DNA from: Neltuma alba
Taxonomy: Eukaryota > Streptophyta > Magnoliopsida > Fabales > Fabaceae
Reading direction: 5' to 3'
DNA: 64,000 bases
NCBI RefSeq assembly: GCF_004799145.2
Contig: NW_021635203.1
Location: 620,001-684,000 of the forward strand
The translations under genes and the position numbers were made by a program. Below, piece after piece: positions 11,000-24,309 of this stretch. Each line of letters starts with the position of its first letter. The first letter of the stretch is position 1. The notes beneath the pieces were generated by a model. The model was given only the letters and a program-made list of their open reading frames with translations. It had not been told where the DNA came from and did no database searches.

Positions 11000-13900
11000 T
11001 GTAACATCCTAAATTTTAGACCTAAAAGTATCAGAATTAGCCTAAAAAGGGTAGGCTATTGGACCCCAGTCAGCAGGAGTCCTAGAAATGTGAAAGGGAA
11101 GTAAGAGGATTTTTAATAAAGAAGTTCTGGGATTAAAATGTGAATAAAGTTAGAGACTCCAGCAAAGTCTCAAGGCTCAGAAATGAGAAAGAGAGATGAA
11201 TGTGGGCCATAGATTGTGCTCGAGACTTCAAAGGAATGGTTCTTGAGGTTAAGTCTGAATAGGGACTAAATCGCAAAGTTAAGAAATTTCAGGCAAAAAA
11301 GGGCAATATCGAAAAATAAGCCTAGAAATTCTAGAAAATTCTCATAAAATGGGAAATGAGATTCTGAGGTTTGTTTGAGGTCAAAAATGACAAAAAATCC
11401 CTTGAGTTAGCTTTAAATGAATTTTAAAGATTATGGCTTGTTTTGAGATATAAAATGAGATTCAATTATTTAAGCAATGAGGAGGCCTTTGAAACGTAAG
11501 TGAAAATAGGGATTCATGAGTTAAGAGATTATAGAAAATTATAAAATTAGTCTCATCTCCAGAAAGCCAGCAAAATGGCTTTAAGAAAATTTAAAAGAAG
11601 CAGCAAGTTCTCCCTTTAGGACTGACTACAACCAATTGTGACATTTAATGGCATTTTACAGGGAAATTCAAAAAGAAATAGCTACAGGTTGAGTTATGGC
11701 CTAAGAAAATTCATAAACTTTCTCTATAATTTGAGGAATTTTTAGATGAATTTTTGGAGATCTGGATTGAATAAAATATTCTAGTTAAATATTAAATAAT
11801 TCTTGTCCCCTAAATAGGAGACAAAATCAAAGAAAATATCTAACGGTAATGTGGCACATTTATTTCGTCACTAAGTCAGTATGCTGAGTCGCCAAGTGCA
11901 TTTATGATGCAATTATGGCACCCCTGAGTCAGTATGCTAAGTCATTAGAAGATATTTATATACAGTAGAAAAATCAGAACACAATACGGATACATTTTAG
12001 ATAGTCCTCTGTCTACCCGATACAGAGAAATCTCTACTGCGTGACTTAGTAAGGCCAAGTAGCCTGTTAGTGAAGCTAATTATTTTCTTCTATGCTTTTC
12101 TAAGATAGCACTATATGTGAACTTATTTGAGATGAGAAAAGAGAGCCAAAACATGTACCGGTGGTCCCGGGTAAGTTAAGACCCGAAAAAGTACTCGATA
12201 CGGTGCAGAAGGGCAAGATAGGTGAAGATATACTTAGGGGCTACATTTTGCACAAATTTTCTATTAATTTCCTTCCTATTTTAATTCCTTAATGATGAAA
12301 GGACATGCTAGACATGTGTACGGTTGGATGAAAGACATGTGTATGGTTAGATTAAAGACACATGGCTTAATGATATAAGCATGAGGTAAGTAAGATGATG
12401 TAAGCATGATGTCATGAGCACACATGTCATCACAAGACAGAGGCAAAATAGACAGTCAAGATTAAGCCACCTATTTACAAGATCAATGGCTAAGATTTAA
12501 TCTTGCTTTTCTATATATGCCCCTTAACCTCCCTTTCAAGTTTTTAGCCAAGAGAGAAAGAAGGGGGGAGAGGCCATACTGCCCAAGAGAGAAAGAAGAA
12601 GAAGAAAAAGAAGTTCAAGTGATCCCATGCAAGTTGAAGCTCCAAAACAAGGTATATTTATGGTTTTTGATATAGTTTTCACTACCCTTATTGTTGTTGA
12701 GCTTGGTTATGGATTTTGATGGTTTTTGGGAGCTTGAAACCCTAAGAGGACATGCTACACAAAATTGTTAAGTGTAGGAGAAGATGAAATTGATGTTAGA
12801 ATAATGTTTAAAGGCTTGAAAGGAACAAGAATCAAGTGGTTTTATATTGAAATTGGTTGAATTTCATGATTGTGTAACTTGAGGAGATTGTTCACCCAAG
12901 CTGAGTTTAGGATTGAATTTTGATGATTTTGATACTTCCACTAAGTTTAGAATGAAAAATTATGTGGGGTAAAGGTGAGAAAACAAGTTTGGAAGCATTA
13001 GAATTAAAAATAGAATTTTTGAACCCTAAGTGTATCTATTTAGCTAGGGCAAGAAATGAGACAAGGAATTGGATTTTGATAAATCCAAGCTCATATTTAG
13101 ATTCCTTATGAAAAATTGTGTAGGAAATGACTAAGGGAATGATTTTAAAGGCTATAGAAAAGAAAATGAAATTTAAGGTTAAAGAGGAATAAATTTAAGA
13201 GTTAAGATGGTTAATGGTTTTTCATGGTCTTGTTGGATTGGTTATTAATGTGTATTATGAATTTAGGATCATGAGACATCAAGAAAGAGCAATGGCAAGA
13301 TTGTTCAAGCAATCTTGATGGCTAGGAAGTAAAGAGAGCAAGAAGAAAGCTAAAGGATAAAAGGTAGTGAACTTACCTTTCTTGTGTGCTCGATGTGTAT
13401 GCTTGTGTATTGATGTGTACCATGTTGTTTGATAATAATATGAGATGCTAATGCTAGGATGATACTCTATTTCATTTATGTTTTCTATGGCCATTCATGT
13501 TAATGTGAAACATTGAGCATGAGAATATGTTATATGAAGCATGAGTTAGATCAAGTAAGCATGTCATACACTTGCATCTATCTTGCATGCATAAATGGTA
13601 ATGTTTGCTACTGAGATTCTTCTGAATCTTACTCTCCCTTAACCAACCCCAATAGGTGATAATGATCAAGCAAAGGATGCATGAAGTGGAAGTAAGGAAA
13701 GAGAAAAAAAATCAAAGAATTTATTATATTACATTGTATGATGTGCATACTAATGTATGTTACAGATGTGCCATTGATGTTATGTGATGGTAAATGATCA
13801 TGATGACATGTATAATTGGCTATAATGCTATATGGGAATGTTTAATGCATGAATGAAATGATATTATGTATAGAAAGAATTAACTAAGATTTATTAATTC

Positions 13901-14381
13901 AAGTTAGGGGGATAAGTTACCCCTAATTGAGTCATGAAATGGTGACAAAGTTAAAGGGGTGCAAATGAACAAATCTGCCTATGAAATATGGCATGATTAA
14001 TGTACATATCTTAATGTTTAAAACAAGTGGTAGATCACTCAAATCAGATATGTGTGCTAAGAGTTATGCTTGAAAAAAGTTAGGGTAGAGAAACTAGAAG
14101 GTACAATTTTTACCAAAGAAACAGTAAAGTTCACGCAATAAACTATTCGAATTGGCAAGGGTTAAGTTTAGATTTATATTTTTTCTATGTAGATAATCGA
14201 AATAGCTTCAAATAGAATTTTAAACTACCTTAATACAACTTTTCTACAATTAGTTATAATTTTTCAAAGTTGGAATTTAGAATTTCCTAGTGAACAGTAA
14301 CCCGAGAAACTAATTATAAGTTTTCAATCTACAGGCTTGTTTCACGAACCGTGATCTAATCGGTCACTTTATGCATTGGAG
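11000..14381 (+). mobile_element. LTR, family D, missing its last bases
   Basis: It starts TGTAACATCCTAAATTTTAG directly after RNase H coding sequence of the older element and runs about 3.4 kb. Its end region (CCGTGATCTAATCGG, then GGAGGTTAAATAC) matches the A-family LTR end, but the last 15-20 bases with the terminal CA are missing at 14381. A shared block at 11860-12080 (around GACTCAG / GATATTTATA / TACGGATACATTTTAG) is also present inverted at 56800-57020, so the two LTRs are relatives. A TATA box lies at 12512 and AAG|GTATA at 12652. No matching second LTR or primer-binding site adjoins it. Confidence 0.75.
12512..12519 (+). promoter_or_regulatory. LTR TATA box
   Basis: TATATATG followed by CCCC, at the same relative place as TATAAATA in sister LTRs. 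Confidence 0.5.
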
Positions 14382-15012
14382 GTTAAATACAAAATTAATC
14401 CAAGGATTGCACTATAGGGTGTAACCTCGGGTCGTTCTCTTGATGGAGCCTTTAATTATTCGTCCTAAGTTAACTAGATGTCATGAATATGCAAACTGAA
14501 TAGGGAAAATTTAGGGGTTTTCATTTAAAACTATTAACTGAAATGAACTACAAAATAAATATATTTTTAAATGTTTGGGAGATTAAAAAGGAATGGGTGA
14601 AAAACAAGTATTGAAACAGTTGATAAAACCTCTTGAAAATGGCTCTTTGGCAATCATAGTTCAAAATGATTTTGGGAATAGAAATCACTAAGTTTTCTAA
14701 ATAAAAAACCTTAAGGAACCCTTTAAGTCTAGGAACTTAATCAATGGCCACCTATCTCATAAAGTCCTATTAAGCTCACATAGTGTGTGTATTAGAATTA
14801 ATTAATACAATTGGTTCAATACATAACTAGATTAACTCAACAATCTAATAATACCATGCAGAAGGAAGAGTAACAAGAGAATTGTATGGAAACATATATG
14901 TAACCACATATATAGAAGCTCAACATTCTACGTTAACTAATCTAATACACAAAATGATCATCCAGAATTGATTACAACCATAATCAAAATAGTTCAGCTC
15001 CAATTTACAAAT
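14382..15012. other. Unplaced repeat island, possibly an Athila-type LTR remnant
   Basis: No gene is visible. The stretch lies between the broken end of LTR D and the start of LTR A'. It contains GTGTAACCTCGGGTCGTTCTC near 14420, a phrase resembling the ends of Athila/Tat LTRs, and an AT-rich remainder with no coding. Orientation and limits are uncertain. Confidence 0.3.
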
Positions 15013-17943
15013 TGTCACATCCCAGATGTTAGGCATATAAGCCCACAAAGTAGCCTAAAGGAGGTAGACTACCAAGCCCCTCTGAGCAGAAGTCCCAAAA
15101 AGGTGAAAGGAAGCTAGAATGTGGATAGGGACTAAGTTGCAAAGTAAAAGTTTTTAAGGGCTGAAATGTAATTAAAGTTAGAGGCTTCAGTAAAGTCTCA
15201 AGGACCCAGAAAGGACACAAAAGCTAGATACAGGCCAAAGGTTAAGTTAGAAGCCTCCAAGAGATGTTTTATAAGGTTGAACCCAAGTAGGGGTAAAATT
15301 ATAAATTCAGAAAGGTGCAGGCTAATAGGGGTAAAAATGAAAATTATGCAGAAAATTTTAGAAAATCCTAGAAAAAAGAAAAATAATATTCTAAGACTCT
15401 TTTGTAAAGAGAATCGATGAAAATACCCGTAAGGTAACTTAAATAGAATTTATAAAATTATAGCCAGTAAAAAGTACACCATTTTAGGTAATTATTTAAA
15501 ATAGTAAGAGACCTCAAAAATGTATGTAAAAATGAGGTTAAATGGTTAAAAGTTTGTACTTATTTATAAAATTATTCTTGCATCTATAAGGCTAGTAGAA
15601 TGGTTTTAATAAAATATAAAGTTGATTATGCCATAAAAAGAGCATTTTAAAGAATGATTTTTAAGTGGGGCTTACGGGATGAGTTATGGCTTGGAAAAAT
15701 TCATATCTTTTATCTAAAAGTAGAATGAATTTATAGGGTAGGCAAAAGAATTTTTTGAGCTCCAGAAAGCTAGGAAGAAATTCTGACAAATGAGAGCCAA
15801 GTAAATAGAGAAAAATATCTAAAGAAAAGACAGAAGTAATGATGGTTCATTATTGCACTAGGTGGAGTAATTATAAGTAGAAAGGACTAGGATGCCACTT
15901 GTCAAGCTACCAATAGAGAGGATTTTGAATTTAAAAATCAATTTTATTTGGATTTCAATAAAGGGTGGAAAATAGTTCAAGAAGCCATAAGATTGTGACA
16001 ATTAAGCATTATAATTTGAGTGAACTTGAAGGGCAATTAGCTATGGCTTGACTTTCCCCTTTTACAAGACTTGATTTTCATCCACCTAAGGGAAAACCCT
16101 TGCAATTTTATTTCTTGAAGGACAATCAAGAGAAAGCTACCACTTTTGATCAACCAAGCTTGGATACGAGGTTAGTAAGATGTTCTACCTTATTTATTGC
16201 TTTGTATTCTTGAGTTTAGTGGTTGAAAAATGTTGTTTCCCTTAAGGGGAGATGCTGGCTGAAATTGGTTAGAGGTAGGAAGGATGATTTTGATGTTAAA
16301 CATAGTCTAATGTTATTGGTTATAGATTGATTCAAGTGGTTTTGTGTTGATATTTGAAAGATTATATGTTATGGATGTTGAGGATCAGTTCGGCCAGATC
16401 TGGTTACACACCTTAGGATGTGATTTTGATGATTCTAAGGCTTTCAATGGTTTTAAAATAGAAAATGGTGTAGGGTAAACCTAAAGAACAAGCATTGGAA
16501 GCATTAGAATCAAAGTTAAAAAGTTAGGGTTTTTAATCCTTACATTTCGGCCAAAGTAGTTTAGAAGAGAAGGAGTTGGATTTTCAAGAATCCAAGCTCA
16601 TATTTGGATTCTTTGGGAAAAGTTATGTAGAATTAGCCTAAGGGAATAATTTTTACAAAGCTAAAATATCAATCCAAAAATTATGAGAAAGGGTTAAGTT
16701 CAAGAAAGTTAGTCATGAACTTTATGCAATCTCTTAGTCCTAATGGATTGTGTGATCAATATGATTATATTTAGGACTTTGGAACATCCAAGAAGATATT
16801 TGATGATGTTCACTGAAAGCCCATATGGTTGGGAAGTCAAGGGAATCAAAGGAAAAGTAAGAGGAAAGCTTGAAATGCAAGGTAGTGAACTTACCTGTTG
16901 TCATTGCTTGATGTTGTATGATTGTGTATTGCTATGTACATATTATTTGAATGTTATTGTGACATGTTTTAACTACTTTAATTGCTATTTATGATGATTA
17001 GATTTTGTCTCCATAGCCATGCATCAAGAAGGTAGCTTTGAGTATGCTAATATGTCACTAATTGACAAGAGAATAAGTAAGTTGCATGTAGTACATTAGT
17101 ATCCATCTAGCATGATTAATATGGTCTTGTTTGCTACTGAGATTCCCCCGAATCTCATTCCTCCCTAACCAAAAATTTGGGTCAATCAATGATGGGCAAC
17201 AATGGTATGAGAAGGAAGGAGAATAAAGTAGAGAATTATTGATGTTAATGAATGAGATTCATGTTCAATATATAATTCTCGTATTTTGTAAATTGTTTGT
17301 GGATGCCAAGGATGTGATATAATTAATTAGAATGTCTATGGCATGAATGAAAATGTATAAGAATGAATGGGAAAGAGTAAGCCCAAGTTATACATGCCAA
17401 AACAATAAAAAGAATTAAAATAAGAATTGTTAAGGGATAAAACATAGGTCCTAGAGCAATTAGTTTTGAACTCTAGGTTGACCTATCAAATGAATGAGTT
17501 AAGCCACAAAATTTTAACAAGCTTATAGTAAATACCCTAAGCTTTAAAATGAGAGGTAGATCACCTTAATTGGACGTGTACACAAGGAGATATGAATTTT
17601 CAAATTTGAGGTAAGAAATCTGAAAGTTCTATAATTGACCAAATGAACAGTAAAGTTTAATGAATAAACGATATGAATTGGTAAGAGATAAGCCCGGTTG
17701 GATATTTTTTCCTTAAAAAGCATTCAAAGAGCTTTCTGTAGAATTTTGGAGCACCTCCCTATGATTTTTTCTAGAATTAGTTATGATTTTTCAAAGTTAA
17801 ACCTGTAATCTGAAAAAAGTGCAATGAATAGTATTTTTTGAAAAATCAACATCTAGTTTGCATTTTAGGAGTTTAAGGCCATGAAAAGTGGTCTAAAATG
17901 GTCCTAAATAGACTTTAAGGTATTATATAAGTAAGGTGTGACG
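15013..17943 (+). mobile_element. 5' LTR of element A'
   Basis: It starts TGTCACATCCCAGATG and ends near GGTGTGACG, directly before a primer-binding-site-like sequence. At about 2.93 kb it is nearly the same length as the A-family LTRs at 39007-50461 and shares long blocks with them (for example GAGATTCCCCCGAATCTC and GGATATTTTTTCCTTAAA). The terminal CA has decayed. No gene is seen inside; the 83-codon frame at 16743-16994 recurs in A-family LTRs with changed residues and is not accepted. Confidence 0.8.
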
Positions 17944-17947
17944 CTTT

Positions 17948-17959
17948 TGATATCAGAGT
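17948..17959 (+). other. Primer-binding site (initiator Met tRNA type), mutated
   Basis: TGATATCAGAGT just after the LTR end. It differs from the standard TGGTATCAGAGC, present intact at 44900, by two transitions. Confidence 0.75.
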
Positions 17960-20125
17960 AGAGGTTCTAGCATAGGAAAGAAGAACTATTTGCAAAGGTT
18001 TAGAAAGGCCCAGTTCAGGTTAGAGCTAGTAATGGGATACTAGCTAGCTATGGGCCAACTAAGGTTATGGATTGGAGTTGAATGTTCTACGAAAAATAAG
18101 TATTGAGGATTTTTAAGAGGCGAAGTTTAAATCCTTAGTTAGAAAAGTACAGATGAAATGATGATAAAAAATCATAAAATAAGGAAGGTAGCTATTACTT
18201 AAAGATAAAGAGACCATCCCTGTAGAGAAAGAAAGGATAATGGCCTACAAGTTAGATAGAGGTATGAACCTGAACCCTGGCAGAAAGGGTCAAGTGGCAA
18301 CCTAAGTTAGATACAGTTAGTGTAGCCTTGATACGATATTGAGGCAACACGATCAAAGTAGCTATCTTTGATTCTTAAATGAATATGAAAAGCTAAAAAG
18401 AGCTAAAGATAGCTTTCTGCCTGCCAGTGATCCCTAAGGATAGGGGAAACCAAAAGTGCTAATAACCTAGAGATGTAAGCTAGATCCTTTCTTAATTGGC
18501 TGAAAGGATGTAGCCAACTTAGTTGGGGGATAGGCTAGGGACATGGAAGTCCTTTAGGTGGCGGGCAAAGCTACAGTGAACAAAGCTAGGTAAAACTAGC
18601 AGAGGTTAAGAGAAAGTGTGTTTTGTCATGACGAACAAGGATTCTAGTCACGATGAATAGAGACAATGACTCTCAAATGTTGAGGTGGTATCTCGATAAG
18701 ACTTAATAGACTATGAGGTCGCAGAGAGTAAAACTAGTAGAGACCCGAATAAGAGAGGCAGGCACTATTTAAAGTTACGAGACTTCTCTTCAGGGAAAGA
18801 GTAATAATAAGGAGTTAGACTCTAAGTTAAGGGTTTGAGTCTGTGAACTAATAAGAGGGTATAGTAGCCACCTAAGTTAGACAAACTCTTACAGCCTCGT
18901 TAGGGCTAGGGCACCATGATAGAATAGCTACCTCAGGTTCCTGAACGGATAAATAGGAACTTAGAGATAGTAAACTCAAGATGGATAGCCCTAGTGAGAT
19001 TTCTTGGAGATCAAGAAGAGATGAGAATGAGATAGATAGCTATGTGGGGAATTAGCATTAAGAGGTTCGCATGTTCCTAATAATGCTAAGAGATACTCAG
19101 TTACTTGGGGTTAGGATGAGAGGCACCCTTCACGAGGGATATAGTCTTGGCCACGAGTCTTCCTAGAGAAATTGGGGAACTAGTCCTTCAAGACAGAATT
19201 GGCACCGTTCTAGATGGAGCCAAATACCCTATCCAAGCAAGAAAGGGAAGCAGTTAAGATGGAGTTGATGTTACTTTAGCAAAAGTGACATGTCCTCTAT
19301 TGAGAACAGAGAAGAGCAGCCGAGGCAAGGCAAGCGGAGTTGACTTCACCCCAATAGAAGTATGACTAGCTAAGAACAAAGCTAGGGTTAAATGTCCCTG
19401 AGCTTAGCAAAGTACTAAAGCAAGCAGAAAGAAAAGAACCTCATAAGTCTTATCCCTATAACTTCCAGAATCAGTTGCAGACAGGATAAAAGGCTCCTTT
19501 TTGTAGGGATAAGATGTCTGAATGACACGTTACAGACATAGCAACTAGTAAGAGCTTGCACTCCTTGCATTGGAATTCCAAGCATTATGGGTGTTAGAGT
19601 ATGCTCCTACTAAAAGGTGAAGTAGAGAAAAGAGAAGTTGCGTAAGTCCTTTCCCTGTGCCATTCTAAATTAGTTGGAGACGGTAAGAGCAGCTAGAGGA
19701 GTAAGAGAACTCTTGAGATAGATTGGCTTAGGCACCTAAGGAGACAGATAGGTGGCCTAGAGAATTGAATAAGGCCCAAGAGATTGATATTGGCTCTTGG
19801 AACAGTCTTAGAGAATGATTAGTCAAGTTACCAACTGAGTGGAGGTGACTTATTTTATTACTCAATCCTGTGGTTTAGAATCTCTCAAAGATCTTAACAT
19901 ATCTTAGACGAATGATAGTGTCTAGGGTCACTGTGGATCTTGAAGAGGTTTACGGGAGAGCGCAGTAGCTCTTGAGGTCATAGTAGACCAAGCCTAAGGG
20001 AAAGTGGTTGAGCCATAAGAGTAAGAGTATAGTACCTCTTTGGGACGATGAGTACCCGGAATGAGTTTAAGATATGGAAACCTCCTTTAGTGGTAACCCA
20101 GTACCAAGAGAGTGCCTATGACTTC
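17960..20125 (+). mobile_element. Internal leader/untranslated region of element A'
   Basis: About 2.2 kb without a recognisable reading frame. It aligns by eye with the interior of the A element at 44897-47515, for example TGGAGGTGACTTATTTTATT at 19840 versus 46800, and GAGCGCAGTAGCTCT at 19957 versus 46919. No gag motif could be found, so gag was either lost or mutated beyond recognition. The copy is interrupted at 20126 by a solo LTR. Confidence 0.65.
20121..20125 (+). repeat. Target-site duplication ACTTC of the B solo LTR
   Basis: ACTTC at 20121-20125 is repeated at 22192-22196. Removing the insert restores sequence that matches the uninterrupted relative near 47080-47130. Confidence 0.85.
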
Positions 20126-20808
20126 TATCACACCTTCTTTTTAAATCTCATTGTACGTTAATCGGAACCATTACATGGTATTTTTCAATGCTTTAGAGTG
20201 AGAAACTCAAGATCAAAACTGTTCATTTTCGTACTGTCCGTACACTATTAATAGAATTTAGGGTCAACTTTGAAAATTCATAACTAATTGTAGGAAAATC
20301 AAAATTAAGTAGTTCTAATTTTCACACGAAGCTTGTCATGAGTACTTTAGTGGAAAAATATCATTGGAAAGATTGGTTACTGGGACGTTTGTCTCACCCC
20401 GTGGTTTACAATGTTTTCAGGTGAAGGTTCTAGGCGTGCGCCTTTGGGAAGAGACGCAGAGGCTTGAGCTTGGTTAGCTTTAGGCCTCTAACCTTTGTTT
20501 ATGTATGGCTAGTTGTATATTGCCACAGTTAGGGTTCTTTGAAATATTTTGATTGCCCGGCTTTATTGTAAACCGGAGGAAGTGTATCTTCTCACTTTTA
20601 ATTGGCCGGAGGCCCTTTCTATTGTTTGTGGAACTTTAATTTACGTTGTTGGAAACCATTTATATGGGCTGATTTTGATATCTTGTGTTACCCGGGTTGG
20701 AGGCTCGAAGGCCCAGTGGTTGTGAATGATTGATGTTAGTTGCATGCAACTGAGTTTGGATCTGACCCAAGTTTGAAAGTCAATTTCTAAGATTATGCAA
20801 ATTTCTTT

Positions 20809-20855
20809 CTACTATGGTAGTTCATTTTAACAGCTTTCCTTTTCTACCATAGTAG
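20809..20855. repeat. Perfect 12-bp inverted repeat (stem-loop)
   Basis: CTACTATGGTAG at 20809-20820 and its exact complement CTACCATAGTAG at 20844-20855 are separated by 23 bases. It lies in the part of the B solo LTR that other copies lack. Function unknown. Confidence 0.7.
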
Positions 20856-21357
20856 TGGTTTTATGATGAGATTATAATGTTTTGGGGTAAAGGGTTTTAC
20901 AATTCCAAACACTCCCTTTTAGTATATTCCTACACAAAAACATCTTTTGAAATCATTGGAATCATCAAAACACTTTGAAACAATTTGTAACCCTAAGAAC
21001 ATGACTTGGCCGAATTGAGTATTGTAAACTATAGTGTGATATTTTTTTCCATAAATCATTCCAAACAACATCCAACCATACCAATCTAAGTTCATGATCA
21101 AAGTTTCTATCCGTCCCTAACATTTCTTTATGTTGGCCAAAATTTCAACATAGTTTCCCCGTTGGATTAGACATGATTTTAACCTTCCAATTGCATAAAA
21201 ATCAAGCTTATACATACCTTGATTAATCCTTGGTCGAAACTTGATAGCTTAGCCTTTGCTTGAAGTGGTTTGAAGGTGATTAGAGGTGGGTAGAAATTTT
21301 GGTAGCACTTCCCCAAAATCTCCCTATTTTGGCTAAAATGTGAAGGAATGGAGGGGG

Positions 21358-21365
21358 TATTTATA
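21358..21365 (-). promoter_or_regulatory. LTR TATA box (minus strand)
   Basis: TATTTATA on the plus strand reads TATAAATA in LTR orientation, with a C-rich stretch downstream, as in the plus-oriented B copy at 3467. Confidence 0.55.
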
Positions 21366-22191
21366 GACCATCATGAGCTGCCCAAACCTTGCCCTTGTCA
21401 GCTATTTTTTTGCCCAAAATGCCCTCCAATTTTCGTCCAAAAAGAAAAAAAAAAGGCCACAAGATCATTACTTGCTCATCAAGTAACTTTAATCCAATGG
21501 TAAAAAATATGCCAACAAATTGACATGTGATCTTTGGACCTTGGGGAGCATGTCCCTCCTGACCAAAATGGGCTAACTAAATGTCCAGATCTGGTTGGGA
21601 GGTAATGGAGTTGGTTTGGTTTAATTCCAATTACAATCTTTCATCCAATTTACCTCTTTTTAGCCCTATATTAGGAAAAATAGCTCGGGGCTCCTAAAAA
21701 TTTATTTCTTTCCATGATAAATTTCCATTTAATCCAAAAGCATGATCTGGAAAGTTTGGGAATTTTCACAATGTCTAACTATTTATTTGATATTTTTCTC
21801 CGAAATTGGGCTCTTACCAATAGAATTTCAGAAGTAAATTCCCCATAAATTATTCCCTTCATTTCCAATGCTTGGAAATAATTTTATAAATTCACATATA
21901 TTTCCAAGGAATTTATCCATATTTTTTCTTGAATTATTGAGGCCCTTACATAATTAAAATAATTATATTTCCTCAAATTTCACTATTTCCTCAAAAATAA
22001 TTATTTTTGGAAAATTTCACCATAATTTACTTTGGGCCATTTTCACTCCAAAAACATCATAGGTGCCTCAAAAACCTCTAATTTGGCCTTTTTCCATTTT
22101 TGGTAGTTTCTATAAAATTTCTAATTTTGCCCCTAGGAGTCTGGTATCACCAGTCCGGCTTTCTTCAGTGTTCAAATTTTGGGATGTGACA

Positions 22192-22700
22192 ACTTCCTTC
22201 CACATAACCTTCACATTAATTAAGCTAAGCTCAATTCTCTTTTGATTAACAGAGGAAAGCTAGAGTTAGAAGCAATAGAGTCATAAGTCCTGAACAAGAG
22301 ATATTCAGGCTAGTTCGAGATACAGGAAGAACCCCTTGTGATACAGTGACAGACTGAGTATTGATGGGCAGATCCCTAAGATGAGGCTAGAGTCTAGAAT
22401 GTAAGCTGAAAAGCTTGACAAAGATAGAACAAGAAGGGTCTAAGACAGCAAAGTACTAGGGTTCGAGCCTATCTGTATCAGTGCCTTAGATTCCCGTCAG
22501 CACTGTTCAGTTAAGCATGTTTGGGCAAGAGTCGCCCAATGATAGGTGACCCTTGGGAAGTAATGTAAGAGTATGCAGAGGTCAGAAATGTCAGCCATTT
22601 TTTGCAAGAATGCACTAAGTTAAGCGGGATAGAAGATAAAGTAAAGGTAAGCAAAGATAGTCCGGAGTTGACAGAAGGAATGAGTAAGATCTATGAAGAT
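22192..22700 (+). mobile_element. Element A' interior between the solo LTR and RT
   Basis: It continues the interior interrupted at 20125 (AAGCTAAGCTCAATTCTC matches the region near 47110). I cannot recognise a gag or protease domain in it. The RT block begins near 22700. Confidence 0.5.
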
Positions 22701-24309
22701 AATATCAAAAGTACCTTACCGAATAGCTTCAAACGAGATGGCAAAGTTAAAAAAGTGGAGCTATAGAAAAGAGATTCATTAAACCTAGCGTATCTCCTTG
22801 GAGTGCTCCAGTACTCTTCATCAAGAAGAAGTAGGGTAGCCTAAGGTTATGCATAGAGTACCGGGAGCTGAATAAGGTGACAATAAAGAGTAAGTATCCC
22901 CTATCACGGATCGATGATCTGCTAGACTAGCTGACTAAAGCTACAGTATTATCAAAGATTGATTTAAGATCAGGATACCACCAGCTGAGGATAAAAGTTG
23001 AGGACATTCTGAAGACTGCTTTTAGGACAAGATACAGACACAATGAGTTCTTAGTGATGCCGTTTGGATTAACAAATGCCCTTGTGATCTTCATGGATTA
23101 CATGAACTGAATTTTTTTCCCATACTTAGATTGGTTTGTTGTACTCTTCATTGATGAAATCTTTGTGTACTCTAAATTTCAAGAGGAACATGAGCAGCAT
23201 GTAACGATTGTTTTGAGTGCACTAAAGGAGAAATAACTCTATGCCAAACTCAATAAATATGAGTTTTGGTTGGATGAAGTTAGATTCCTAGGCCACGTTA
23301 GTAAGCAAGAAGGTGTGGCCGTGGATCCTAGTAAAGTTGAGACAGTGCTCAACTGGGAACAACCCAAGAGAATAACAAAGATAAGAAGTTCCTTAGGGCT
23401 GGTAGGTTATTATAGGAGAATCACCTCACACATGACCTGAGCTAGCAGTGGTTATGTATGCCTTAAAATATGGAGGCATTATTTGTATGGGTAACTATAG
23501 AACTATTCTATGATCATAAGAGCCTCAAGTACTTGTAAGATCAAAAAGAGCTGAACATAAGGCAGAGAAGATGGATGGAATTACTCAAAGACTATGACTA
23601 CTAGATCAAGTACCATCCAGGAAAGGCCAATGTAGTGGCTGATGCCTTCAGTAGAAAGGTGGTATAGGTGGCAACCCTGATGGTTAAAGAGGCTGAATTG
23701 TTATGAGGCATGAGGGATTAGGGTCCTATCTATCATATACAACTAACATATGATGAAGTAGAAGAAACAGGAATGGGGGTCTTGTTGACTGATCAGATTG
23801 AGGAAGCTCAAAGAAGGGATGAATTAGCAAGGACCCTTTAAGCGAGAGTACTAAACAACAAAACAAGAGATTTTGAAATCTCAACTGAGGGAATATTAAA
23901 ATATAGAGAATGAACCTATGTCCCTCCAGTAAATGGTCTCAGGAAACAAATTCTGGATAAGGCACTCAAGAGTAAGTACATGATTCATCTAGGAATGACC
24001 AAGATGTACCAAGACCTTAAACAAATGTGTTAGTGACCTAGTATAAACCAAGATGTCACACAATATGTGACAAGATGTCTCATGTGCCACAAAATAAAGA
24101 TAGAGCACCAGAAACTGTCAAGATTTCTGCAACCCCTAGATCTCCCCAAGTGGGAATGGGATAACATTTCCATGGATTTTATTATGGGATTACCTCGTAC
24201 ATTGTCAGGTTATGACACGATAAGGGTCATAGTTGATCAATTGACAAAATCGGCCCATTTCCTGGAAATCAAAGTTAATTATTCACCAGAAAAGTTAGCG
24301 AGGTTATTG
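22700..24309 (+). pseudogene. Ty3/gypsy RT-RNase H-integrase of element A', broken
   Basis: The RT is legible from PYRIASNEMAKL through RGFIKPSVSPWSAPVLF, LCIEYRELNKVTIKSKY, IDLRSGYHQLRIKVEDILK and FLVMPFG. The catalytic motif reads FIDE rather than FIDD (near 23145-23160), so a metal-binding Asp is replaced. A deletion near 23420 joins the RT thumb (GLVGYYRR) to the middle of RNase H. The integrase zinc-binding and core segments follow (MIHLGMTKMYQDLK near 23980, CLMCHKIKIEH near 24080, WDNISMDFIMGLPRT near 24155-24200, IVDQLTKSAHFL near 24230). At 24309 an inverted chromovirus LTR cuts the integrase core. Many stops; non-functional. Confidence 0.88.

Larger units (their letters stand above)
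20126..22191 (-). mobile_element. Solo LTR, family B, inverted
   Basis: A 2066-bp unit runs from TATCACACCTT to GGGATGTGACA on the plus strand; the minus-strand LTR therefore starts TGTCACATCCC and ends AAGGTGTGATA. It is bounded by a perfect ACTTC duplication. Reverse-strand TATAAATA lies at 21358-21365 and AAG|GTATG ends at 21218. Within it, about 20392-20890 does not resemble other B copies and replaces their middle part. No coding region. Confidence 0.85.
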
